Position numbers and translations under genes: made by a program | The notes under the pieces: model-generated | The model's database searches: none | What the model was told of the DNA's origin: nothing | What the model saw: the letters and a program-made list of their open reading frames with translations, nothing else | Part shown: positions 24,325 to 32,582 of the stretch, piece after piece | How positions within the stretch are numbered: the stretch's first letter is position 1 | How the letters are laid out: every line of letters begins with the position of its first letter | From: Alienimonas californiensis | Lineage (GTDB): Bacteria; Planctomycetota; Planctomycetia; Planctomycetales; Planctomycetaceae | Direction of reading: 5' to 3' | DNA: 64,000 bases | NCBI RefSeq assembly: GCF_007743815.1 | Contig: NZ_CP036265.1 | Coordinates: 3,366,823 to 3,430,822 of the forward strand

Positions 24325-26469
24325 ATGTTAGCCGCCCTCCGCCGCCGACTGTCCCGATCCCCCGCGTCGTCTCCGGGTTCGTCCCGGGCGTCGCAGGTTT
24401 CCCCCGCGTCCGACACCGCCCCGCCGGCTCCGGCCCCGCCCCAGTCTCCCGGAGACGACGGCGCGCCGGTTCCCGCGACGCGGTCCGGCGGGCGGTGGTG
24501 GGTCGGCACGGCGGTGCGGACGGCGGCGTTTTTGATCGCCCTCGTCGGTCTGTTGGTCGGCGTGGGCGTCGCCCAGCGGTTCGGCCTCCTCGACGGGGCG
24601 GCGTCGGTCGCCGCGGCGGGCATGGACGCCGTGGAAGACGGGGTGCAGTGGATCTGCCCGATGATGTGCACCCCACCGTCATCGGAACCCGGGCGTTGCC
24701 CGGTCTGCGGGATGGAACTGGTGAAATCGGCCGGCGGCGGGGGGGGCGACGGAGTGTCCGTCACGCTCGACCCGGCGGCCCGCCGGCTGGCGGGAATCGG
24801 AACGGCCGAGGCGACGCTCGAAGCCTTGGATCGGCAGATTCGCACCGTCGGCGAACTGTCGTTCGACGAGGGCCGCGATGCGACCATCGCCGCCTACGTC
24901 GACGGGCGGCTGGAACGGCTGTTCGCCGATTACGTCGGCGTGCCGGTGCAGGAGGGCGACGATCTCGCGGTGCTTTATAGCCCGGAGCTCTATACCGCTC
25001 AGCGGGAGTACCTCTCGGCCCGTTCCTCCCTCGCCGCGGGGGCGAACGCCAGCGAGCAGGTGACGCGGGAGTTGGCCCTCGCCGCCCGCGATAAACTCAT
25101 CGAGTTAGGCATGACGGCCGATCAGATCGCAACGCTGCGGGAGAGGGGCGAAGCGGAGACCCGGTTGCGAATTCGCTCCCCGCTGGGCGGTACGGTGGTG
25201 GAAAAGCTGAAGACCGAGGGGCAGTACGTCGCCCGGGGCGAGCCGATCGTCAAAATTGCGGACCTGTCGGCAGTCTGGCTGATGCTCGAACTATTCCCCG
25301 AGGACGCCGCCGGGGTGCGGTTCGGCACTAAGGTGCGGGCGACGCTGCGGAGTCTGCCGGGCGAGGAGTTCGTCGGCCGGGTCGCCTTCGTGGACCCCAC
25401 CGTGGACCCGACCACCCGCACCGTGGGCGTGCGGGTGGAGATGCTCAATCCCGACGGCCGCCTCCGCCCCGGCGATCTGGCGACCGCCGTCGTCGAGGTG
25501 CCCGCGGTCCCGCCCCCGCCGGGCGAGCCGGTCTACGACCCGGAGCTCGCCATGAAGTACGTCAGCCCGATGCACCCGCAGATCGTGCGGGACGAGCCGG
25601 GCGAGTGCCCGGTGTGCGGCATGGACCTGGTGCCGGCGAGCGAGCTGGGCTTCGCTGAGAGCCGCACCGCCGATCGCCAAGTCCTCACCGTCCCTCGCGA
25701 CGCCGTACTGCGGGCCGGCGGGCACAGCGTGGTGTACGTCGAAACCGACCCCGGCCGATTCGAGATCCGGGACGTGGAACTGGGCCCCACCGCGAACGGC
25801 CGCACGGTGATCCTCGGCGGCGTGGAGGCGGGGGAGACGGTGGCGACCGGCGGGAACTTCCTGATCGACTCCCAGATGCAGCTCGCCGGCAACCCGTCGC
25901 TGATCGACCCCACCCGTGCGAAGGCGACGGCCCCGACGACGGCGGAGGGACCGCTGACGCTCCCGGACGAGCCCGTGCTGATCGTGGAGGGAGAGACCGG
26001 CGCGGCGTTGGACGCCCTGTTCGCCGCCTACTTCGACGTGCAGACGGCGTTGGCCGCGGACGAACCCCCGCCGGCCGAGGCCGTTCGGGCCCTCGAAGGC
26101 GCGGCGGACCGGCTGGACGCCGCGGACCTCGCCGCCGTCGCCAACCAGATCGTCGTGATCGAACGGCACGCGGCGGAACTGCGAACCGACGAGATCGAGG
26201 CCGCCCGGGTTGCCTTCAAGCCGCTCAGCCATGCGGTGTTGCAGCTGTCGGCAGCGGTGCGGGGGCCGGACTCGAACGCGGCCTTCACCCACTTTTTCTG
26301 CCCAATGGTGAAGGGCGGCGGGGGCGACTGGCTCCAGCCCGGCGGCCTGCCCCGGGACGCCCTGCGGAACCCGTACTGGGGCGCGGAGATGTTGAAGTGC
26401 GGAGAGAAGGTTCGCGAGGTCGTCGCGAACGCCGCGCCGGCTGACGGCGTCTCGCCGGGGGGCGTTTGA
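24325..26469 (+). CDS. cusB: CusB-type RND periplasmic adaptor with two metal-binding inserts
   Basis: The product is 714 residues. An N-terminal cytosolic Ser/Pro-rich region precedes one membrane anchor (TAAFLIALVGLLVGVGVAQR, about residues 68-87). Two heavy-metal-binding motifs follow: ICPMMCTPP..CPVCGMELV (about 108-135) and VSPMHPQIV..CPVCGMDLV (about 409-435), the second placed between the barrel and the membrane-proximal domain. The core shows LERLFADYVGVPVQEGDDLA, IRSPLGGTVVEKLKTEGQYV and VWLMLELFPEDA. The C-terminal 150 residues form a DUF3347-like domain (LDALFAAYFDVQTALA; FCPMVKGGGGDWLQ). It overlaps cusA by one base (TGATG), so the two are translationally coupled. It would pass Cu(I) to the CusA pump. 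Confidence 0.93.
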   Translation: MLAALRRRLSRSPASSPGSSRASQVSPASDTAPPAPAPPQSPGDDGAPVPATRSGGRWWVGTAVRTAAFLIALVGLLVGVGVAQRFGLLDGAASVAAAGMDAVEDGVQWICPMMCTPPSSEPGRCPVCGMELVKSAGGGGGDGVSVTLDPAARRLAGIGTAEATLEALDRQIRTVGELSFDEGRDATIAAYVDGRLERLFADYVGVPVQEGDDLAVLYSPELYTAQREYLSARSSLAAGANASEQVTRELALAARDKLIELGMTADQIATLRERGEAETRLRIRSPLGGTVVEKLKTEGQYVARGEPIVKIADLSAVWLMLELFPEDAAGVRFGTKVRATLRSLPGEEFVGRVAFVDPTVDPTTRTVGVRVEMLNPDGRLRPGDLATAVVEVPAVPPPPGEPVYDPELAMKYVSPMHPQIVRDEPGECPVCGMDLVPASELGFAESRTADRQVLTVPRDAVLRAGGHSVVYVETDPGRFEIRDVELGPTANGRTVILGGVEAGETVATGGNFLIDSQMQLAGNPSLIDPTRAKATAPTTAEGPLTLPDEPVLIVEGETGAALDALFAAYFDVQTALAADEPPPAEAVRALEGAADRLDAADLAAVANQIVVIERHAAELRTDEIEAARVAFKPLSHAVLQLSAAVRGPDSNAAFTHFFCPMVKGGGGDWLQPGGLPRDALRNPYWGAEMLKCGEKVREVVANAAPADGVSPGGV

Positions 26470-29400
26470 TGCTCGCCGCCCTCGTGCGCTTTTGCGTCCG
26501 CGAACCGTTGATCGTCCTGCTGCTCACCGCGGGGCTGATCGGGTTCGGCGTTTATAGCGTCAATACGGTTCCGATCGACGCGATCCCGGACATCGGGGAG
26601 AACCAGGTGATCGTCCTCACCGACTGGCCCGGCCGGTCGCCGAAGGACGTGGAGGACCAGATCACCTACCCTCTGAGCGTGAATCTGCTGGCGGTGCCGG
26701 GGGCGGAGAGCGTCCGCGGCAAAAGCCTGTTCGGCGTCAGCTTCGTGCAGGTGACGTTCGACGATTCGGTCGACTTTTACTGGGCCCGCAGCCGGGTCAG
26801 CGAGCAGCTCGGCGTCGCCGCCGCGAGCCTGCCGGACGGGGTCACGCCTCGCATGGGCCCGGACGCCACCGGCTTGGGGCAGATTTATTACTACGTTCTG
26901 GAGCCGCCGCCGGGCGGCGGAATGAATCTCGCGGAACTGCGATCGTTGCAGGATTTCGTCGTCCGGTACGAATTGCAGGCGGTCGAGGGAGTCAGCGAAG
27001 TCGCCGGCATCGGCGGGTACGTCCGCCAGTATCAGGTGGACGTGGACCCGGACCGCCTGCGGTTCCATCAATTGCCGTTGGACCGCGTGACGGCGGCCGT
27101 CCGGGCCGCCGGCCGCGACGTGGGCGCCAAAACCGTCGAGAGCGGCGGGATGGAATACATCGTCCGCGGCCGCGGATTCGTTGGGGGCGGGGACGACGGC
27201 GACGCCGTACGGGACCTGGAAGAAACCGTCGTTGCCGAGCGCGGCGGCGTGCCGGTTCGGCTGAAGGACGTCGCCGACGTGCAGCTCGGTCCGGACTTCC
27301 GCCGCGGGGCGCTGGACCTCAACGGCGCCGAGGCCGTCGGCGGGGTCGTGGTCATGCGTTACGGGGAGAACCCGCGGGCCGTCATCGACCGAGTTAAAGA
27401 GAAGATCCGCCAGATCGAACCGTCGTTGAACGGAGTGACGATTCGCGGCGTCTACGACCGCAGCGGGCTGATCGACGAGACGATCGCCACCCTCGCCACG
27501 GCGCTGTGGGAGGAGATCGCGATCACCGCCGCCGTCATCCTGCTGTTTCTATTGCACATCCGCAGCAGTCTGACCGTCGCCGCCACGTTGCCGGTCGCCG
27601 TGCTGCTGGCGTTCGGGGCGATGCGGGTCGGCGGGGTGGACGCGAACATCATGTCGCTCGCGGGGATCGCGATCGCGATCGGCACGATGGTCGATATGGG
27701 CATTATCGTCTCGGAGAATATCTATCAGCATCTCGCGTCGTGGACGGCCGGCGTTCGTGACCCGGGCGACGACCGCACCCGCGTGGAGGTGATCGAGGAG
27801 GCCGCCGGCGAGGTCGCCCCGGCGGTGTTCACAGCGGTCATGACGACCGTGGTCAGCTTTCTGCCGGTCTTCTTTCTCACCGGCCGCGACCACAAGCTGT
27901 TCGCCCCGCTGGCGTGGACGAAAACCTTCAGCATCGTGGCGGCTTTGATCGTGGCCGTCTGCCTCGTGCCCCCGATCTGCCGGTTGCTACTGGGCGGCAA
28001 ACAGCGTTCGCGGTGGACGGCGGCGTGGGCCGGGTTGGCCGGGGCGGCGGTCTTTGCCGGCAGCGCCCTCGTCTGGGGCGGACGGGCCGCGGCGGCGCTG
28101 AGCGGGTGGCTGTTCCCCGGCGGCGGGTACGCCGTGCTCCCCGTGCACGTCGTCCTCGCGGCGGCGACGATCGGCTTCGCGGTCGGGTACCAGATCACCC
28201 GCGAGCACCTCCGCCCCGTCGACGAAAACCCCGTCAGCCGCTTCATCGTCTGGATTTACGAGCCCACGCTGCGGTTCTTCCTGCGACACAAGATCGGGTT
28301 CCTGACGGTCCCGGCCCTGATCGTCCTGCTGGGATTGGGGGCGTGGTTCGGGCTGGGGACGGTCCTCAAGCCGGTGGAGCGGGGGGCGTCTCACCTCGGC
28401 GCCGACCTCAACGCCGTGCCGGGATATCTGGAGGCGAAAAGCCAGTTTATGGGCCTCTCCACCGACGACTGGATCGCCCTGGACGAGGGCAGTTGGTTCT
28501 ATATGCCGACGCTCTACCCCGCCGCGAGCTTCAGCGAAGCGATGCGGGTCCTGCAAACGCAGGACGTGCTGATCAGGCAGATCCCCGAGGTGGAGGACGT
28601 GCTGGGAAAGATCGGCCGGGTGGATAGTGCCCTGGACCCCGCCCCGGCGGCGATGGTGGAAACTTACGTCATGCTCAAACCCCGCGACCTGTGGCGGCCC
28701 GGCGTGACGAGCAAGGACGTGTGGGAGGAAATTAACGCCGTCGCCACGCTGCCCGGCGTCACCCCCGCGTCCCCCCTGCAACCGATCGAGGGCCGCGTCG
28801 TGATGCTGCAAAGCGGCATTAAGGCGCCTACAGCAGTGCGGATCTACGGCGACGACCTCGGCGAACTGGCCGCCGCCGCCCGCGCCGTCGCGGCAAGGCT
28901 GAAGGACTCCCCGTACGTCAACGCCGGCACGGTGAACCCGGATATCGTGCTCGGCAAACCCTATGTCGAGTTCGCCGTCGACCGCGAGACCGCCGCCCGC
29001 TACGGCATGAGCGTGGAGATGGTGAACCGCGTCATCGAGACGGCTCTGGGCGGCATGAACGTCGACCGCACCGTCGAGGGCCGGGAGCGCTATCCGGTCC
29101 GCGTCCGTTACCGTCGCGACCTGCGGGAACGCATTGACGACCTGGGCGAATTGCCGGTGGTCGCCTACAACGGGCAGACGGTCCCGCTGTCGGAGTTGGC
29201 GACGCTAACGACCACGTGGGGGCCGGGGGCGATCTCCAGCGAGAACGCCCGACTGGTCGCCCACGTGGCGTTTGCGACGAGCGGTGCCGTCGGCGACCTC
29301 GAAGCCGTGGCCGCGATCGAAGAGTCCCTCCGGGACGCCGCCGCGAAGCCGGCGGGCGATCCGGACGCCTTGACCCTGCCGGCGGGCTATTCGTTCGAAT

Positions 29401-30038
29401 TGGTCGGCAGTTTTCGCAATCAGATCGAAGCCAACCGCCGGCTGATGTGGCTCGTCCCGCTGGTGATCGGCATCAATCTGCTGCTCATCTACTTCCAGTT
29501 CCGGGCCGTGCCGCTGACGTTAGCGGTGTTCGCCGGCATCCCGGTGGCGTTCGGCGGGGGGATGATCTGTCTGGCGCTGGCGGGGACGGAGATGAATACG
29601 GCGGTGTGGGTGGGGTTCATCGCCCTGTTCGGCATCGCCGTGGACGACGGGGTGGTGATCGCCACCTACCTGGATCAAGTCTTCACCCGCCGCCGGCTGC
29701 GGACCGTGGAGGATATCCGGGCCGCGACAGTCGTCGCCGGCGCCCGCCGCATCCGTCCCTGCCTGATGACGACGGCCACGACCGTGCTGGCGTTGGTTCC
29801 CGTGTTGCTGTCGGACGGCCGCGGAGCGGACGTCGCCCGGGCGATGGCCCTGCCGGTGTTCGGCGGGATGACCGTCGAACTGGTCACGCTGTTCGTCGTC
29901 CCGGTCCTGTTCTGCGGGTTCAAGGAATTCAAGTTGAAAGCCGGGCTGCACGACCGGCACTGGGCGGGAACTGAGGACACGCCCACGGAGGATCTGGACG
30001 AACCCGCCGCAGCCCGTCTCTCCCCCGCGACGGTCTGA
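26469..30038 (+). CDS. cusA: CusA-type heavy-metal RND efflux pump
   Basis: The product is 1189 residues from ATG 26469, which overlaps the cusB stop. It is a proton-driven inner-membrane trimer that would export Cu(I)/Ag(I). It has the RND plan of 12 membrane helices and two large periplasmic loops. Visible motifs are VNTVPIDAIPDIGENQVIV at the start, WPGRSPKDVEDQITYPL, the proton-relay helix GIAIAIGTMVDMGIIVSENI (about residue 400), and the repeat-related late helix WVGFIALFGIAVDDGVVIAT. The length is somewhat above E. coli CusA because of an extra hydrophobic insert (about residues 510-575). The family (HME-RND) is certain, the metal is inferred from the copper context. A copper operator starts 5 bp after its stop, serving the next gene. 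Confidence 0.95.
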   Translation: MLAALVRFCVREPLIVLLLTAGLIGFGVYSVNTVPIDAIPDIGENQVIVLTDWPGRSPKDVEDQITYPLSVNLLAVPGAESVRGKSLFGVSFVQVTFDDSVDFYWARSRVSEQLGVAAASLPDGVTPRMGPDATGLGQIYYYVLEPPPGGGMNLAELRSLQDFVVRYELQAVEGVSEVAGIGGYVRQYQVDVDPDRLRFHQLPLDRVTAAVRAAGRDVGAKTVESGGMEYIVRGRGFVGGGDDGDAVRDLEETVVAERGGVPVRLKDVADVQLGPDFRRGALDLNGAEAVGGVVVMRYGENPRAVIDRVKEKIRQIEPSLNGVTIRGVYDRSGLIDETIATLATALWEEIAITAAVILLFLLHIRSSLTVAATLPVAVLLAFGAMRVGGVDANIMSLAGIAIAIGTMVDMGIIVSENIYQHLASWTAGVRDPGDDRTRVEVIEEAAGEVAPAVFTAVMTTVVSFLPVFFLTGRDHKLFAPLAWTKTFSIVAALIVAVCLVPPICRLLLGGKQRSRWTAAWAGLAGAAVFAGSALVWGGRAAAALSGWLFPGGGYAVLPVHVVLAAATIGFAVGYQITREHLRPVDENPVSRFIVWIYEPTLRFFLRHKIGFLTVPALIVLLGLGAWFGLGTVLKPVERGASHLGADLNAVPGYLEAKSQFMGLSTDDWIALDEGSWFYMPTLYPAASFSEAMRVLQTQDVLIRQIPEVEDVLGKIGRVDSALDPAPAAMVETYVMLKPRDLWRPGVTSKDVWEEINAVATLPGVTPASPLQPIEGRVVMLQSGIKAPTAVRIYGDDLGELAAAARAVAARLKDSPYVNAGTVNPDIVLGKPYVEFAVDRETAARYGMSVEMVNRVIETALGGMNVDRTVEGRERYPVRVRYRRDLRERIDDLGELPVVAYNGQTVPLSELATLTTTWGPGAISSENARLVAHVAFATSGAVGDLEAVAAIEESLRDAAAKPAGDPDALTLPAGYSFELVGSFRNQIEANRRLMWLVPLVIGINLLLIYFQFRAVPLTLAVFAGIPVAFGGGMICLALAGTEMNTAVWVGFIALFGIAVDDGVVIATYLDQVFTRRRLRTVEDIRAATVVAGARRIRPCLMTTATTVLALVPVLLSDGRGADVARAMALPVFGGMTVELVTLFVVPVLFCGFKEFKLKAGLHDRHWAGTEDTPTEDLDEPAAARLSPATV

Positions 30039-30042
30039 CAAA

Positions 30043-30059
30043 ATACCCATGCGGGGTAT
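30043..30059. promoter_or_regulatory. Copper (CsoR-type) operator, ATACCC-ATGCG-GGGTAT
   Basis: Perfect 6-5-6 palindrome, 88 bp before the ATG of the tandem-domain Cys protein at 30147 and directly after cusA. Confidence 0.8.
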
Positions 30060-30146
30060 CCCCCGGGGGGACGCATGTGCGACCCTCCGACTTCCACGTT
30101 CGGTCGCACGCGGACTGTGCGGCTTCTGCTCTGAAAGGACTTCTCG

Positions 30147-31088
30147 ATGAGACGTTTCGCGCTTCCCGCCGCCGCCCTGCTGCTGGCCCCGGCGCTCGCC
30201 GCCGCCCAGACCGCCCCCGGCCGCTCCGCCCACGACCACGCGGGGCACAATCACGCCGCACGCGCTCACGCCGCCACCGGCGCCGTCTGCGAAGAATGCG
30301 GCGCCCACGGCGGCGAGGTGACCGCGGTCGGTCACCTCCGCTGCGAAACCGTGCTGGGCGTCGGCGGCGTTCAGTTCTGGCTGACCGACGCCGAGGGTCG
30401 CCCCGTCCCCGCCCGCGGAGTCCGTGGGGCGGTGTCGTTGCAGGTGGCGGGAAACCCGAAAAGCTACCGCTACGACCTGTACCCCGCCGCCGGCGCGAAC
30501 GCCCCATCGAACCTGCTGGCCCTGCCGCTGGACCTGTCGGAGGCGGCGGGGCAGGAGGTCGCGGTCGCCGCCCGCCTCTCCGGCGTGCCGGGGGTCGGCT
30601 CGAACGTCACGACCGTCCGCGGCGCCGCCACGATCGGCGCTCCGCAAGCTGCGCCCCTCACGGCGGGGACGCCCGTTCGCGCGACGGACGGCGACGCCGC
30701 TCTGATCGCCGCTCAAAAGGATTGCCCCGTGATGGACGAGCCGCTGGGCTCGATGGGCGTGCCCTGGAAGATTCCGGTCGGCGACCGGGCGGTGTTCGTG
30801 TGCTGCAAGGGGTGCATCAAGAAGGTCGTCGCCGAACCGGCGAAATACGTCGCGATGTTGCCGCCCCCGCCGGCGACCCGCGCCACGGACGCCGACGCCG
30901 CCGCCATCGCCGCTCAGGCGACCTGTCCGGTGATGGACGAACCGCTGGGCTCGATGGGCGTGCCTTGGAAGGTGCCGGTCGCCGGCGGTACGGTCTTCGT
31001 TTGCTGCAAGGGGTGCATCAAACGGGTCCACGCCGAGCCGATGAAATACCTCGCCGCGACACAAACGGGCGACACGGCCCGCAACTGA
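30147..31088 (+). CDS. Secreted protein with tandem-duplicated Cys domain
   Basis: The product is 313 residues with a signal peptide (RRFALPAAALLLAPALAAAQ), a His-rich segment (HDHAGHNHAARAHAA), a middle beta-rich domain with CEECGAHGGEV, and two C-terminal repeats of about 55 residues. Each repeat reads CPVMDEPLGSMGVPWK, then VFVCCKGCIK, then AEPxKY. The repeats are near identical, pointing to recent duplication. The CPVM..CCKGC pattern is YHS-like and fits soft-metal binding. The ribosome-site region (AAAGGACTT, 30134-30142) and early codons resemble those of the lipoprotein gene at 23931. It has its own copper operator. Probably a periplasmic copper buffer; family not known to me. Confidence 0.78.
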   Translation: MRRFALPAAALLLAPALAAAQTAPGRSAHDHAGHNHAARAHAATGAVCEECGAHGGEVTAVGHLRCETVLGVGGVQFWLTDAEGRPVPARGVRGAVSLQVAGNPKSYRYDLYPAAGANAPSNLLALPLDLSEAAGQEVAVAARLSGVPGVGSNVTTVRGAATIGAPQAAPLTAGTPVRATDGDAALIAAQKDCPVMDEPLGSMGVPWKIPVGDRAVFVCCKGCIKKVVAEPAKYVAMLPPPPATRATDADAAAIAAQATCPVMDEPLGSMGVPWKVPVAGGTVFVCCKGCIKRVHAEPMKYLAATQTGDTARN

Positions 31089-31112
31089 CCGGGGCGGCGG
31101 AACACGCTCCGG

Positions 31113-32582
31113 CTGCTAAGTTCGACTTTCGCAGTTTTCGCTCCACGTGCCTCGACAGGCGGTGCGTGAAAAAGGGAGCCGGCGACTCGTACCCTGAGGG
31201 CGGACATCACTCTGCCGTCACGGACGAGGCCGGCTCCCCATGGATAGGGCTTCACGCCCCTGCTGCAACCGTTCGCCCGGTCGACGACCCGGCCGACGTT
31301 CGCCACGCTGACGACGCTGCTCGCCGGCTGGATCTGCGCCCCCCGGCGGACGATCCTCGGCATGGTCCGGGCCGCCGGCGCCGACCGGCATCACGCCGCC
31401 TTCCATCGCCTGTTCGCCTCGGCGGCGTGGTCGATCGACCGGGTCGGCTTGGCCCTGTTCGACCTGTTCGCCGCCGGGGCGGAGACTGTCTTCCTGGCCG
31501 TGGACGATACGCTCCTGCCCCGCCGCGGCCTGAAGGTGTTCGGAACCGGCATGCACCGCGACCCGCTGCTCTCCAGCCGCGGGTACACGAGTTTTGCGTG
31601 GGGCCACTGCTGGGTCGTGCTGGGCGTGGTCGTCGAGAGTCGGCACGTCCCGGGTCGGCCGTTTACGCTGCCGGTCCTCTGCCGGCTGTACCTGAACAAG
31701 GCGTCCGCGAAGAAGTGGCAGCGGGCTTATCGCAAGAAGACTGAACTGATGCTCGCGATGCTGCGAATTGTGGAGCGTCACGCCGGGCGAGACGGCAAAC
31801 GACTGCATCTGCTGGGCGATGCGGCGTATACGGCTCCCGTCGTGCTCGCGCAGATCCCCGACTCCGTCGCCGTGACCGGGCGGGTGGTCGCCAACGTCCG
31901 GCTGTGCGAACCGCCGCGGCCGCGTCGCCCCGGGCAGAACGGCCGACCCCGCATCCGAGGCGAGGCGTTGCCGAACCCGCGGGACATGCTGGCCGCCGAC
32001 GGCCTGCCCCGGCGAACGCTGAAGCTGTACGACGGCCCGGCCTGCCGGGTGCGGCTGGCCGAGGGGACCGGCCGGTTTCATAAAGCCCCGTACCGCGCGG
32101 TGCGGGTCGTCGCCATCGAACATCTCAGCGGCGGCCGCGGCGTCGAAGCGTTCTACACCGCCCCGGCGGCGACGGACGCCGAACCGGACGCCGAGACGAT
32201 CCTGCGTCGGTACTCGTGGCGGTGGTCGATCGAGGTCGCCTTCCGCGACGTCAAGCAGCGGCTGGGGATCGGCCAGCCGCAGAACCGCACGACGCAGGCG
32301 GCCCGCCGGACCGCGGCGACCGGGTCCCTGCTGTACGGTCTGGTCGTTTGGTGGCACGAAACGGCCCGTGAGGAGCTGGCCGACTCGCTGCGAGACTGGT
32401 CCGGCAAGAGCGGGGCGTCCTTCGCCGACATGCTGGCCGCGTTGCGGCTGGAGTGCCTGAAAACTACGGCCCGAACGACTTTCCCGACGGCCGCCCGAGA
32501 GCCGGGCGTGAAAAAACTCTGGGACCGCCTGAAGCCCCTGGTGATACTCGCGGCGTAAAACTGCGAAAGCCGAATTTAGCAG
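31113..32582. mobile_element. IS701-like insertion sequence (about 1.47 kb)
   Basis: The terminal inverted repeats are about 26 bp with two mismatches: left 31113-31138 (starts CTGCTAAGTTCGACTTTCGC), right 32557-32582 (ends GCCGAATTTAGCAG). They flank one DDE transposase gene. I see no clear target duplication. The right end abuts the 3' end of the cas3 remnant and supplies its present stop codon. Confidence 0.88.
31362..32558 (+). CDS. DDE transposase, IS701-like
   Basis: The first ATG in frame gives 398 residues, but family-like sequence begins earlier: from about 31260 the same frame reads LLQPFARSTTRPTFATLTTL and has no ATG, GTG or TTG before 31362; a TAG lies at 31245. The real start is therefore a rare codon, a frameshift from the ATG at 31240, or lost. 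Catalytic residues are present: first Asp in FLAVDDTLLPRRG, second in LLGDAAYT, Glu in YSWRWSIEVAFRDVKQRLG. The protein ends at LKPLVILAA, next to the right inverted repeat. If the missing 34 residues are needed, the element may be inactive on its own. Confidence 0.85.
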   Translation: MVRAAGADRHHAAFHRLFASAAWSIDRVGLALFDLFAAGAETVFLAVDDTLLPRRGLKVFGTGMHRDPLLSSRGYTSFAWGHCWVVLGVVVESRHVPGRPFTLPVLCRLYLNKASAKKWQRAYRKKTELMLAMLRIVERHAGRDGKRLHLLGDAAYTAPVVLAQIPDSVAVTGRVVANVRLCEPPRPRRPGQNGRPRIRGEALPNPRDMLAADGLPRRTLKLYDGPACRVRLAEGTGRFHKAPYRAVRVVAIEHLSGGRGVEAFYTAPAATDAEPDAETILRRYSWRWSIEVAFRDVKQRLGIGQPQNRTTQAARRTAATGSLLYGLVVWWHETAREELADSLRDWSGKSGASFADMLAALRLECLKTTARTTFPTAAREPGVKKLWDRLKPLVILAA

